Positions 16,308 to 24,643 of a stretch of DNA of 64,000 bases are shown in pieces. A program made the translations under genes and the position numbers. The notes under the pieces were generated by a model, which saw only the letters and a program-made list of their open reading frames with translations, was not told the DNA's origin and ran no database searches. Numbering within the stretch: position 1 is the stretch's first letter; every line of letters begins with the position of its first letter. The stretch covers positions 1 through 64,000 of the forward strand of contig CAJQLX010000019.1 in assembly GCA_905479265.1 (NCBI GenBank), in the 5' to 3' direction. Origin of the DNA: an uncultured Alphaproteobacteria bacterium. GTDB lineage: Bacteria > Pseudomonadota > Alphaproteobacteria > UBA7985.

Positions 16308-17519
16308 TTAAGCGCTCAATTTGGCGACGTAGTAGTCTAGAAAGCGCTGCGTATAGAACTCCATTTCAGCCAGCGGGCCGGGTTCATAAAAACGCGAATT
16401 CACGCCCTCTTGGTTTTTCTCAATGATATGTTTGTCCGCAACGGTTGTGACATCCCAGAGCCAACACAGGCGCTCCAAATCGTAGTCACTCCCTTCTTCC
16501 GCATCTTCGTGAACCAGCCAGATGATTTCCTGCACGGACTTACCCTGGCTGATCGGAACGAAGCGATAAAGCACGGCATAATCGTTGTAGATCAGCATGG
16601 GATTGAACATGCCGACATAGAGGTCGCTGGCCCCTTGATCATAGCCTTTCAAGCGACCCAGCAGCGGCGCAAGCGGCTTTCCGTCTTCACTTCCGGTATC
16701 ATGGGTCTCGTACAGGGAATGGCGGCTGTAGGTATAATCAACCGACCCATCAGGACACAGCGGCCCAACCCGGTCGATAAAGGCGGTGGATACGCCCTGC
16801 GCCGCGGCCCGCGCCTCCATCGCCTCGTTGTAAGGCTCGACTTTGTCGGCTGACATGTGGGTCGGATGAGCGCGCTTGAATTCGGGGTGTGCCGGGCCGC
16901 AGTGGTAGCATTCGTTGTAATTCTCAACCAGCAGCTTCCAATTGGCGGCCACGGGGTAACTCACCCGTCGCGCAATCTTGGTGCGGTCCAAGCCAAAGTT
17001 TTTCAGGGGCCCATCGAGTTCTGCGCGCATGGCATCAAAGCTGGTGGGGGTTTCCGAGAAACTCACGAACACCATCCCATGAAACAGCTCACACGCAACC
17101 GGCTTCAGCCCCAGCGTATCGCGGTCCACGTCTTTCCCCATCATCCGCGCATTCAGCAGCGCGCCGTCCAACCCATAAGTCCAAGCGTGGTAAGGACAGA
17201 CAAACCGGCTCACCGAACCTTGATGCTCCAAGCAAACACGAGACCCGCGGTGCCGGCAAACGTTGGCAAAGGCTCGAATTTGGCCGTCTTTACCCCGAAC
17301 GATGATCACTGATTCCTTGAGCAGTTCGAAGACCTTGAAATCGCCGGTCGCAGGCATTTCGTTGGCCAAGGCTGCGAAGTGCCACTCCTGCATCATGATC
17401 GCTTCAACGTCCCGCTCGAAGACCTCAGCCGAGGCGTAAAAACCCTGCGCCAGCGCATAGCCAGAACGATGCCTGTTTAACAATTGGCTTAGTGGGGGAA
17501 GTGCGGTTGTTGTTGACAT
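16308..17519 (-). CDS. Rieske non-heme iron oxygenase, betaine demethylase type (second of two)
   Basis: The 403-residue alpha subunit has Rieske ligands C88/H90 and C108/H111 (VCRHRGS, CPYHAW) and the iron-site motif NYNECYHCGPAHPEF (200-214). The residues EVFERDVEAIMMQEWHF before it are typical of the GbcA-type glycine-betaine/stachydrine oxygenases. It differs substantially from the Rieske protein at 6438, so the two probably act on different substrates or steps. I start at ATG 17519; the extra 27 upstream codons run back into the ATPase gene and lack family similarity. The ABC ATPase gene ends 20 bases upstream, so uptake and oxygenase genes share an operon. No reductase component is present in the window. 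Confidence 0.93.
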   Translation of the reverse strand: MSTTTALPPLSQLLNRHRSGYALAQGFYASAEVFERDVEAIMMQEWHFAALANEMPATGDFKVFELLKESVIIVRGKDGQIRAFANVCRHRGSRVCLEHQGSVSRFVCPYHAWTYGLDGALLNARMMGKDVDRDTLGLKPVACELFHGMVFVSFSETPTSFDAMRAELDGPLKNFGLDRTKIARRVSYPVAANWKLLVENYNECYHCGPAHPEFKRAHPTHMSADKVEPYNEAMEARAAAQGVSTAFIDRVGPLCPDGSVDYTYSRHSLYETHDTGSEDGKPLAPLLGRLKGYDQGASDLYVGMFNPMLIYNDYAVLYRFVPISQGKSVQEIIWLVHEDAEEGSDYDLERLCWLWDVTTVADKHIIEKNQEGVNSRFYEPGPLAEMEFYTQRFLDYYVAKLSA

Positions 17520-17538
17520 GGTTTTCTCGGTCCGGGTC

Positions 17539-18633
17539 TTAGGAAAACAAAACGATCGAGTCCGCGCCCCAACCGATCCGCACTTTCGTTCCCGAAGCAA
17601 CGATGGAACGTCCGGCCGTGTTGCGCATTGAAACCGTGGTCAGCTCCTCGGTTTCTGGCAACTGAACGCTGTAGTAGGTCATATCGCCATAATAGGACGC
17701 ACCAACAACCACGCCCTCTGATTCACATTCAGCATGATCACTCTCGTCAAAGAGGATCGTCAGCATTTCTGGCCGCACGCCAATGCGATCAATCGAAGCA
17801 GCCGGCAAATCCTCTGGCCGCGCGGCCTTAGCAATCGCGACGTCACCCAGCGCGGGGATTTCGAGACCAAGTCCACCGTCTGCGCTTTCAGTCGCCTGAG
17901 CCTGCAAGAAGTTCATCACGCCAATAAATGACGCAACACGCTCATTCACCGGCTGCTGATAGAGCGTTTGCGGCGTCGCCACTTGTGCGATTTCACCCTC
18001 AAACAGAACCGCAATCCGATCGGACATGATCAGTGCTTCTTCTTGATCGTGGGTTACGAGGATAAAGGTAATACCCACCGATTGCTGCAATTCCCGCAGC
18101 TCGATCTGCATCTGCTCACGCAGCTTTTTATCAAGGGCAGAAAGCGGTTCGTCTAGCAGAACGACGCGTGGTTTCATCACCAGAGCGCGGGCCAAAGCGA
18201 CCCGCTGTCGCTGACCCCCAGAGAGCTCATGCGCTGAACGATCGCCGTAGCCAACAAGATCAACCATCGCCAAAGCGTTGTTCACTTCTTCCGCGATTTC
18301 CGACCGGCTCATCTTCTTCTTTGCCAAGCCATAACCGACGTTATCCGAAACGCTCAAATGCGGGAAAATGGCGTAACTTTGAAAGACCATGTTGGTCGGA
18401 CGTTTGTTTGCGGGGATGCCCATCATAGGCTCACCACCGATAATCACGGCCCCAGAGGTTGGCTCTTCAAATCCCGCAATCATCCGCAGCAGCGTTGTCT
18501 TTCCGCAGCCCGAAGGCCCGAGCAGGGAAAAGAACTCGCCCTCTTCAATCCTGAGATTGACCCCTTTCAACGCTTCAACTTTACCGAAGGACTTGTGGAC
18601 GTTTTTGATGTCAATAATCGGGTTCTGGGTCAT
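17539..18633 (-). CDS. ABC transporter ATPase, PotA type
   Basis: The 364-residue ATPase has Walker A GPSGCGKTT (near 38-46), the signature LSGGQRQRVALARALV, Walker B VVLLDEPLSALD and the switch HDQEEAL. The C-terminal TOBE region (about 240-364) ends HAECESEGVVVGASYYGDMTYYSVQL and so on, as in PotA/CysA-type importers. It energises uptake with the two permeases upstream. The ATG at 18633 overlaps the permease stop (ATGA). The longer open frame upstream duplicates the permease region in another frame and is not used. Ligand specificity rests with the binding protein, probably the one encoded at 14316. Confidence 0.95.
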   Translation of the reverse strand: MTQNPIIDIKNVHKSFGKVEALKGVNLRIEEGEFFSLLGPSGCGKTTLLRMIAGFEEPTSGAVIIGGEPMMGIPANKRPTNMVFQSYAIFPHLSVSDNVGYGLAKKKMSRSEIAEEVNNALAMVDLVGYGDRSAHELSGGQRQRVALARALVMKPRVVLLDEPLSALDKKLREQMQIELRELQQSVGITFILVTHDQEEALIMSDRIAVLFEGEIAQVATPQTLYQQPVNERVASFIGVMNFLQAQATESADGGLGLEIPALGDVAIAKAARPEDLPAASIDRIGVRPEMLTILFDESDHAECESEGVVVGASYYGDMTYYSVQLPETEELTTVSMRNTAGRSIVASGTKVRIGWGADSIVLFS

Positions 18634-19463
18634 TGCATGAACCCTCCACCCGATGCCGGGTCGAGGCCTTGTTGTTTCGCTGAGCGGCGCCTGAACCACT
18701 CGCCAAGCACCAGCAGGAGCACGGAAAGAACGAGCAAGATGGTGCCTAGCGCCATGACAGACGGCAATTTGGCGGGGAAGCGCAATTGGCTCCAAATGTA
18801 GACAGGCAGCGTAACGTCGGTCCCTGTCAGGAAAAACGCGATGATGAACTCATCCAGCGAAATGGTGAAGGTGATCAGCAGACTGGAAATCACGCCCGGC
18901 AGGATCAGCGGGAAAATAACCCGGCGGAACGTACCCCACCCGGTTTCACCCAAATCGAGCGATGCTTCCTCAAGATTTTTGTCCAGGCCCTGGAAGGCGG
19001 AACTGAGGATAGCGACTGAAAACGGCACGCAGATCAGGACATGCCCGCCGATCACCGTCCAGATCGACAGCGGAAACCCGAGCTGCATCAACAGCACCAG
19101 CAACGCCACCGCCACAATGATCTCCGGCAGGACCAATGGCAGCATGATGAAACTGACAATACCGCGCTTGAAGGGGAAGCCGAACCGCACCATCGCCCGC
19201 GCGGCGCAGGTGCCGAGAATGGTGCTCAATACCGCCGTTACCACACCAATGATCAAGCTGTTCTTTACGGCTTGATGCAGGGCCGTACTTTCGAACAGGA
19301 CCGTGAACCACTTTGTGGTGAAACCCGTGAGCGGAAAGGCGATGATGGTGGACTCGTTAAAGGCGAAGAGCGGCAACAAGATTACGGGCGCATAGAGAAA
19401 CGCGACGTAGAGCGCTGCGTAGGTCAGTAGCCAGTTTTTGGACAGGAACCGCGTCAGTCTCAT
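18630..19463 (-). CDS. ABC transporter permease, PotC type
   Basis: The 277-residue inner-membrane protein has six hydrophobic segments, starting LLTYAALYVAFLYAPVILLPLFAFN. The EAA-type coupling loop is SLDLGETGWGTFRRVIFPLILPGVIS. It pairs with the next permease to form the translocation path. ATG at 19463 overlaps the upstream permease stop and its own stop overlaps the ATPase start, both in ATGA arrangements. This implies translational coupling and roughly equal synthesis. Confidence 0.95.
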   Translation of the reverse strand: MRLTRFLSKNWLLTYAALYVAFLYAPVILLPLFAFNESTIIAFPLTGFTTKWFTVLFESTALHQAVKNSLIIGVVTAVLSTILGTCAARAMVRFGFPFKRGIVSFIMLPLVLPEIIVAVALLVLLMQLGFPLSIWTVIGGHVLICVPFSVAILSSAFQGLDKNLEEASLDLGETGWGTFRRVIFPLILPGVISSLLITFTISLDEFIIAFFLTGTDVTLPVYIWSQLRFPAKLPSVMALGTILLVLSVLLLVLGEWFRRRSAKQQGLDPASGGGFMQ

Positions 19464-20350
19464 TGTGCTCTCCCCCGGAACCATCGCCCAGCAATAAAGA
19501 TGACCAAGCTGACCGAACCAACGATGACCATGGAAGCAATGGCCAGTGCCGCGCCAAGAGGCGCGTTGTTGGCCTTGCCAAACTGAATCTGAATCATGTT
19601 GGAGATCATCAAACCATCGGTTCCACCGACCAACTTTGGCGTGATGAAGTCGCCAACGGTCGGGATCATAACAATCAACGTCGAAGCGATCACGCCGGGC
19701 ATAGCCAGCGGCAGTGTCACGCGGAAAAACCGACGAAACGGCCCGTCACCCAAATCCTCGGCAGCTTCCAACAGGGATCGGTCGATCCGCTCCAGAGATA
19801 CGAAAATCGGTAGTATCGCAAAGGGCGCCCAAGCGTGGGCGAGCGTGATCACCACAGCGTTCAGATTGTAGAGGATAAAGGTCATCGGCTCGTCGATGAT
19901 CCCCAACCCCATCAGCGCCGAATTCAGAACGCCATTATATCCAAGGATCACTTTCCACAGGAACACGCGCAACAAGTAGCTGGTCCAAAACGGAATGGTG
20001 ATAAGAAAAAGCCACAGCGCCTTGTTCCGCTTAACCCGAAACGACAGAAAGTAAGCCATGGGAAAGGCGAGAAGCACGGTAACAAGAGTCACCATGATCG
20101 AGATGTTCAAAGACCGCAGGATCAGAACCCGATAGATCGGCTTGCTCCATGCTTCCTTATAATTTTTCAATGTAATTGTGGTATCGAGGTCGAGGTAGTT
20201 TTGGCTCCAGAAGCTAAAAGTAACGACCATAGCTAAGGGCGCAGCGAGCATAATAAGCGCGTACAGCAATGGCGGACTGATCAATGTCAGACCTTGTCTA
20301 CTTTCGCGGCTTAAAAGCAAAAAAACACCCCAGACTTGCCACTTTATCAA
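19460..20350 (-). CDS. ABC transporter permease, PotB type
   Basis: The 296-residue inner-membrane permease includes PPLLYALIMLAAPLAMVVTFSFWSQNY and the coupling loop AAEDLGDGPFRRFFRVTLPLAMPGVIAS. It is first in the minus-strand operon permease, permease, ATPase, Rieske oxygenase, methyltransferase. The start appears to be a TTG at 20350 with AAGG six bases upstream; no suitable ATG exists near the family N-terminus. A weak start on the first gene may limit the whole operon. The promoter should lie in the short gap 20351-20422. I see no copy of the TetR palindrome there. Confidence 0.93.
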   Translation of the reverse strand: MIKWQVWGVFLLLSRESRQGLTLISPPLLYALIMLAAPLAMVVTFSFWSQNYLDLDTTITLKNYKEAWSKPIYRVLILRSLNISIMVTLVTVLLAFPMAYFLSFRVKRNKALWLFLITIPFWTSYLLRVFLWKVILGYNGVLNSALMGLGIIDEPMTFILYNLNAVVITLAHAWAPFAILPIFVSLERIDRSLLEAAEDLGDGPFRRFFRVTLPLAMPGVIASTLIVMIPTVGDFITPKLVGGTDGLMISNMIQIQFGKANNAPLGAALAIASMVIVGSVSLVIFIAGRWFRGRAQ

Positions 20351-20422
20351 GTATTACCTTGGGCAAGTCATAGGGGTTGAGCAAGCAGTTTCTGTATTAT
20401 TGAAAAACAGGCGAAAAGCGGC

Positions 20423-21016
20423 TTAGTCCTGAAGAGCCCGCTCCACCCAATCCAAGCGATCCTGACCGAAGTGGAGGACGCCATCGATCATGAAAGATGG
20501 TGCGCCAAAGATGCCATTTTCGACAGCTTCCTCTGTGCGTTTCATCAAGTCATCTTTGACTTCTTGATCCGCGATCATCATCAGGAACGCGCCGGGGTCA
20601 AAACCATGTTCCACCAGCAGCGCGCCAAAACGGTCTTGGTCACGCACGTCGACTTCATTGTGCCAAATGGCATGAAAGATCATGCTGACGTACTTGTGGA
20701 ACTGAGCCTCGTCTTCACGCAGATAACCAATGGCCCCGCGCATGAGCGGCAAGGTGTTAAGAGGAAAACCCGCGGGGTAGCGAATTTCGGTGCCGTAGTG
20801 CTTGGCCCAACGGCTCAGGTCGCGGCCCATCCAGCGACCCTTGGCCGGAATGAGAACGGGACTGGCATTGCCTGTCGCCTTGAAAACACCGCCAAGCAAC
20901 ATGGGCTTCCAGTTTATTTCCGCGCCCGTGCGTTCCGCTATTTTGCCAATTTGCGTGTACGCAAGGAAGGTCGCAGGGCTACCAAAATCGAAATAGAAAT
21001 CAACGGACTTAGTCAT
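20423..21016 (-). CDS. 2-hydroxychromene-2-carboxylate isomerase-like protein (DsbA/kappa-GST fold)
   Basis: The 197-residue cytosolic protein begins VDFYFDFGSPATFLAYTQI, with the serine of FGSPATF at the position used by HCCA isomerase and kappa-class GST to activate glutathione. It continues with IRYPAGFPLNTLPLMRG and ends with GIFGAPSFMIDGVLHFGQDRLDWVERAL. HCCA isomerases act in naphthalene-type ring degradation, but no such pathway is visible here, so a general glutathione-dependent isomerase or transferase is safer. It sits between the amine operon and a serine hydrolase gene, all on the same strand, but 54 bases from the latter. A link to the amine genes is unproven. Confidence 0.85.
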   Translation of the reverse strand: MTKSVDFYFDFGSPATFLAYTQIGKIAERTGAEINWKPMLLGGVFKATGNASPVLIPAKGRWMGRDLSRWAKHYGTEIRYPAGFPLNTLPLMRGAIGYLREDEAQFHKYVSMIFHAIWHNEVDVRDQDRFGALLVEHGFDPGAFLMMIADQEVKDDLMKRTEEAVENGIFGAPSFMIDGVLHFGQDRLDWVERALQD

Positions 21017-21070
21017 CTTATGCTTTCTCCCGGCGACGCATAACTTTAGCTTTTTCGTGTACTACACCCA

Positions 21071-22303
21071 TCAGCGGCTCTCCGCCAAGGCTCCATAAAC
21101 CAACCCACGCAATTCTCTGCGTAGGGGATAACCGCTGGACGGTATCTGTTGCGTCAAGAACACTGCGGTAATGTCCTCAACCGGATCCACCCAAAACACT
21201 GTGGACGCCAACCCACCCCAGCCGAACTCACCCGGCGTGCAAATCATGCCCGTTTTTGCAGGGTCAATAATCGAGTACATGCCAAGCCCAAAACCGACAC
21301 CGTGAAAGCTGACCTCGGCGAAACTATCCACGCCCATGGACGCGATGTCGCCGGGTAAGTGGTTGCTGGCCATGAGCTTAACAGTTCGCGCACCCAAGAT
21401 GCGGGCACCGTTGCTGCCCTGCCCCTGCCCGCGGAGCATTTCCACGAACTTCCAGTAATCGGCCATGGTCCCGATCAGACCGCTGCCGCCAGAAAAACAG
21501 GTCACTGGGTTGGCTTCGTCCGCCCAAAGGGACGCTTCGCCGGTCTCAACCAGTTTCATCTTTTCATCAGCGGTTTTCGTGTACAGCGCCGTGAGCCGGT
21601 GTTTCTTGTCAGCGGACACTTGAAACGACGTGTCGTGCATTTCCAGTGGGTCGAAAATGTGATCTCGGAAATACTGATCCAGCGTCTTCCCGGACACCAC
21701 CTCAATCACACGCCCCAATACGTCGAGCGACACACTGTAATGCCAGCGTGTGCCGGGGTCGAAGGCCAAAGGTATCGTCGCGAGCCGCTTACACACCTCG
21801 GCCAGTGTGCCGTCATGGGTGTTAAAGTCGGTTTGCCGCCGAAGGTACTCTGCGGCCACCGGATCGCCGGCAAAGATCCCATACGACAGGCCAGCGCGAT
21901 GCGTGAGTAAGTCGTGCATCGTGATCGAACGGCTCATGGGCCGCTTGGAGTTCACGCGGGGCGCAACACGCTCGAAAACAGGCGTATCGGCAAATTCAGG
22001 CAGCCATTTTTCGAGCGGATCATCCAAATGGATCAACCCCTGCTCCTCCAACTGCATGTAAGCCACAGCCGTAACGGGTTTGCTCATGGAATAGAGCCTT
22101 ACCAAGGCGTCCTGGGTGTAGGGTCGCTGCGCCTCAACATCCGCCATGCCGACATGACTTGAGAAAACAGGCTGCCCGTCACGACTGACGACCACGTGAC
22201 CAAAGGGAATCTTGCCCGCATCAACGTAGCGCTGCATCCAGTGGGTCAGGCGGTCAAGCCGTGATGCGTCAAAACCTGCCTTGCCGGGATCACTTATGTT
22301 CAT
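21071..22303 (-). CDS. Serine hydrolase of the beta-lactamase class C/esterase family
   Basis: The 410-residue protein contains the SxxK motif as SMSKP (within LVRLYSMSKPVTAVAYMQLEEQG), giving the nucleophile and base. A YSVS segment (in WHYSVSLDVLGRVIE) stands at the place of the YxN motif. The C-terminal FGWGGLASTVFWVDPVEDITAVFLTQ replaces the KTG region. This pattern belongs to EstB-like esterases and D-peptidases, not true beta-lactamases. No signal peptide is evident, so it probably works in the cytoplasm. ATG at 22303. It is divergent from the racemase gene with 55 bases between. Substrate not predictable. Confidence 0.88.
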   Translation of the reverse strand: MNISDPGKAGFDASRLDRLTHWMQRYVDAGKIPFGHVVVSRDGQPVFSSHVGMADVEAQRPYTQDALVRLYSMSKPVTAVAYMQLEEQGLIHLDDPLEKWLPEFADTPVFERVAPRVNSKRPMSRSITMHDLLTHRAGLSYGIFAGDPVAAEYLRRQTDFNTHDGTLAEVCKRLATIPLAFDPGTRWHYSVSLDVLGRVIEVVSGKTLDQYFRDHIFDPLEMHDTSFQVSADKKHRLTALYTKTADEKMKLVETGEASLWADEANPVTCFSGGSGLIGTMADYWKFVEMLRGQGQGSNGARILGARTVKLMASNHLPGDIASMGVDSFAEVSFHGVGFGLGMYSIIDPAKTGMICTPGEFGWGGLASTVFWVDPVEDITAVFLTQQIPSSGYPLRRELRGLVYGALAESR

Positions 22304-22358
22304 GTGTCTTCCTCACGAGTACGTTCCCCACAATGCGTGTTTCCAGACGGAGAGCAAG

Positions 22359-23057
22359 ATGAAACGATTGGGTATCATTGGTGGCATGAGCTGGGAAAGC
22401 ACAGCTGTTTACTACCGCTACCTGAACCAGCAAGTTAAAGACGCCAAAGGCCCACTGAACTCGGCGCCCTTGCTGCTGTGGAACATGGATTTTGCCCCCA
22501 TCGCCCAGCTGCAAGCCGAGGGTGAGTGGGATGACCTGTCTGATCTCATGTGCGAAGCCGCGCGCAGCTTGAAAGCGGGGGGAGCGGAAGCGATCATCAT
22601 TGCGACCAACACCATGCACCTGATGGCGGATGCGGTACAAGCGGCGGCTGACGTGCCGCTGGTTCACATCGCCGACGCAACAGCGGGCGCAGTGCGCGGC
22701 GCGGGCGTGAAACGCCCCTTACTGCTCGCAACCCGGTTTACGATGGAAAAAGACTTCTATCGCGACCGCGTTGAGCACGGCGCGGCGTGCGAGGTTGTTG
22801 TCCCCGAGGAACCGCACCGGACGACGGTACACAACATCATCTATAACGAGTTGGTGCAGGGTGAGATCAAAGCAGCCAGCCGCGAAACCTATTTGAACAT
22901 CATCAAATACTATCAGCGCGAACGCGGCATCGATGGGGTTATTTTTGGCTGTACCGAAGTGGGGATGCTGATCAACCAAAGCCAGATTGACGTTCCCTGC
23001 TTTGACACCTCAGCCATTCACTGCGAAGCCGCCATCGCCGCGATCCTCGATAACTAG
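22359..23057 (+). CDS. Aspartate/glutamate racemase-family enzyme with a Thr/Cys catalytic pair
   Basis: The 232-residue protein opens MKRLGIIGGMSWESTAVYYRYLN. It has IIIATNTMHLMA with Thr83 where most Asp/Glu racemases have cysteine, and FGCTEVGML with Cys198. The Thr83/Cys197 pair is the atypical arrangement described for E. coli YgeA, an L-Asp/Glu-specific racemase, so this one is likely of that type. The ATG at 22359 has GACGGAGAG upstream; an in-frame extension to 22281 overlaps the divergent gene and lacks similarity. It is monocistronic, ended by the terminator at 23076. The role is probably amino-acid racemisation for wall synthesis or catabolism; the exact substrate is uncertain. Confidence 0.88.
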   Translation: MKRLGIIGGMSWESTAVYYRYLNQQVKDAKGPLNSAPLLLWNMDFAPIAQLQAEGEWDDLSDLMCEAARSLKAGGAEAIIIATNTMHLMADAVQAAADVPLVHIADATAGAVRGAGVKRPLLLATRFTMEKDFYRDRVEHGAACEVVVPEEPHRTTVHNIIYNELVQGEIKAASRETYLNIIKYYQRERGIDGVIFGCTEVGMLINQSQIDVPCFDTSAIHCEAAIAAILDN

Positions 23058-23073
23058 CCTCGCCCGCCAGAAC

Positions 23074-23117
23074 ATAAAAAAAGGCCCGGTGCACAGCACG
23101 CCGAGCCTTTTTTTTCT
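23074..23117. terminator. Bidirectional terminator between racemase and ammonium transporter genes
   Basis: AAAAAAAGGC...GCCTTTTTTTT: a GC hairpin (AAGGCCCGGTG...ACGCCGAGCCTT) flanked by an A-run and a T-run, 19 bases past the racemase stop and 17 bases before the convergent transporter stop. Confidence 0.88.
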
Positions 23118-23133
23118 AAGCCATTCATCGGTC

Positions 23134-24354
23134 TTAGGACAGATCGTAAGCCCGTTCACCGTGCGCCGTCAGGTCAAGACCTTCCTGCTCAGTATCCGCA
23201 TCGGTACGCATGCCCACAAGCGCGCGGCACACCATGGCAAGGACGACCGTCACAACGATGGTAAACAGCGCCACGACAACCACGCCGGCAACCTGAACCA
23301 CAAACTGGGAAACAGCAGAAACGCCCTCGCCCAAGCCCGCGCCGCCCAAACCAGCCGCCGCGAGGAACGGAAGCGCCAAGGTGCCCCAGATACCGCCGAT
23401 ACCGTGAACAGCAAAGACGTCCAAGCTGTCATCGATGCGAAAGGCCTGCTTCACAACGTTGATCATTTCCTGACACAGGATACCGGCAACGCCGCCGATC
23501 ACCAGCGCACCCATTGGTCCGACGTGACCTGCCGCAGGCGTAATCGACGCCAAACCAGCCACCATGCCCGTCGCGATGCCAATCAGCGACGCTTTCCCAA
23601 AGCGGAACCGCTCCCATAGCATCCACGTACAACACGCCGTCGCAGCGGAAATGTGGGTTACAAAAGCCGCCGCCACGGCATCGCCATTCGCAGCAAAGGG
23701 TGAGCCGCCATTAAAGCCGAACCAGCCGACCCACAGCATGGAAGCGCCAATCATCACCAACACCGGCTGGTGCGGCGGCTGAATGGACGTTGGAAAGCCC
23801 GGACGCTTGCCGATCATAATGGCAAGGACCAGGGCCGCGACACCGGCGGTGGTGTGGACCACGACGCCGCCTGCAAGGTCTTGGACGCCCAAACCAGCAA
23901 ACAGGCCGATGCTGCTGTCTGATGACAGAATACCGCCGCCCCAGACCCAATGGGCCACAGGTGCGTAACAAAGCAACATCCAGAGCAAAGAGAACAGGAT
24001 CACAAAACCGAACTTAACACGCTCGACAAAGGCACCGATGATCAGCGCTGGCGTGATGATCGCAAAGGTCATCTGGAACAGGGCAAACAATTGATCTTCA
24101 CCGCGCGGCGTCGCGAGCATGAACACATTTGCCAAATCACCGATGAATTGACCAGAACCGCTAAAGGCCAGGCTGTAACCCAGAACGACCCAAGCGACAG
24201 ACATTACAGCGGCGAGCATGAAACAATGCATGAGGACAGAGAGAACGTTGCGAGCGCGAACCAAGCCGCCATAGAACAACGCAAGACCCGGAAGGGTCAT
24301 AAACAAGACCAACGCAGTGGCGGTAAGAAGCCACGCGATATCAGCTGAAGACAT
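23134..24354 (-). CDS. amtB: Ammonium transporter (Amt/MEP/Rh family)
   Basis: The 406-residue membrane protein has eleven hydrophobic segments and Amt hallmarks: LALFYGGLVRARNVLSVLMHC, the phenylalanine-gate region FQMTFAIITPALIIGAFVER, GGVVVHTTAGVAALVLA with the first pore histidine, and DVFAVHGIGGIWGTL with the second. It has no cleavable signal peptide and ends in a short cytoplasmic tail. No glnK (PII) gene is adjacent, unlike the usual glnK-amtB pair. ATG at 24354. Ammonium is a by-product of amine breakdown, but its use here is inferred only from presence. A weak sigma-54-like sequence lies about 115 bases upstream. Confidence 0.95.
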   Translation of the reverse strand: MSSADIAWLLTATALVLFMTLPGLALFYGGLVRARNVLSVLMHCFMLAAVMSVAWVVLGYSLAFSGSGQFIGDLANVFMLATPRGEDQLFALFQMTFAIITPALIIGAFVERVKFGFVILFSLLWMLLCYAPVAHWVWGGGILSSDSSIGLFAGLGVQDLAGGVVVHTTAGVAALVLAIMIGKRPGFPTSIQPPHQPVLVMIGASMLWVGWFGFNGGSPFAANGDAVAAAFVTHISAATACCTWMLWERFRFGKASLIGIATGMVAGLASITPAAGHVGPMGALVIGGVAGILCQEMINVVKQAFRIDDSLDVFAVHGIGGIWGTLALPFLAAAGLGGAGLGEGVSAVSQFVVQVAGVVVVALFTIVVTVVLAMVCRALVGMRTDADTEQEGLDLTAHGERAYDLS

Positions 24355-24643
24355 GGATCAGCACCTTTTTACAAACTACATCACTACAGAACACGAAGGC
24401 GGCTTTGCCAGTTCCTTAGGCAAAAGCCATCCATTACGATACTGGATCCGGCGATTAGCACACTTAGTGCGCATTTCTAGCCACATTTTGGCACTTTGCC
24501 TAATATTGAGGCAAACCCATTCAACGGCCTTTCTGTCTTCTCTTTTTCGCGGACAATAGCTGGCATCAAAAATGCAGGTCTTTCTCTATTTATGGCTAAA
24601 GCCACGCTCTTTGGTCGCAGAATATATTTGATGCGAGAATGAT

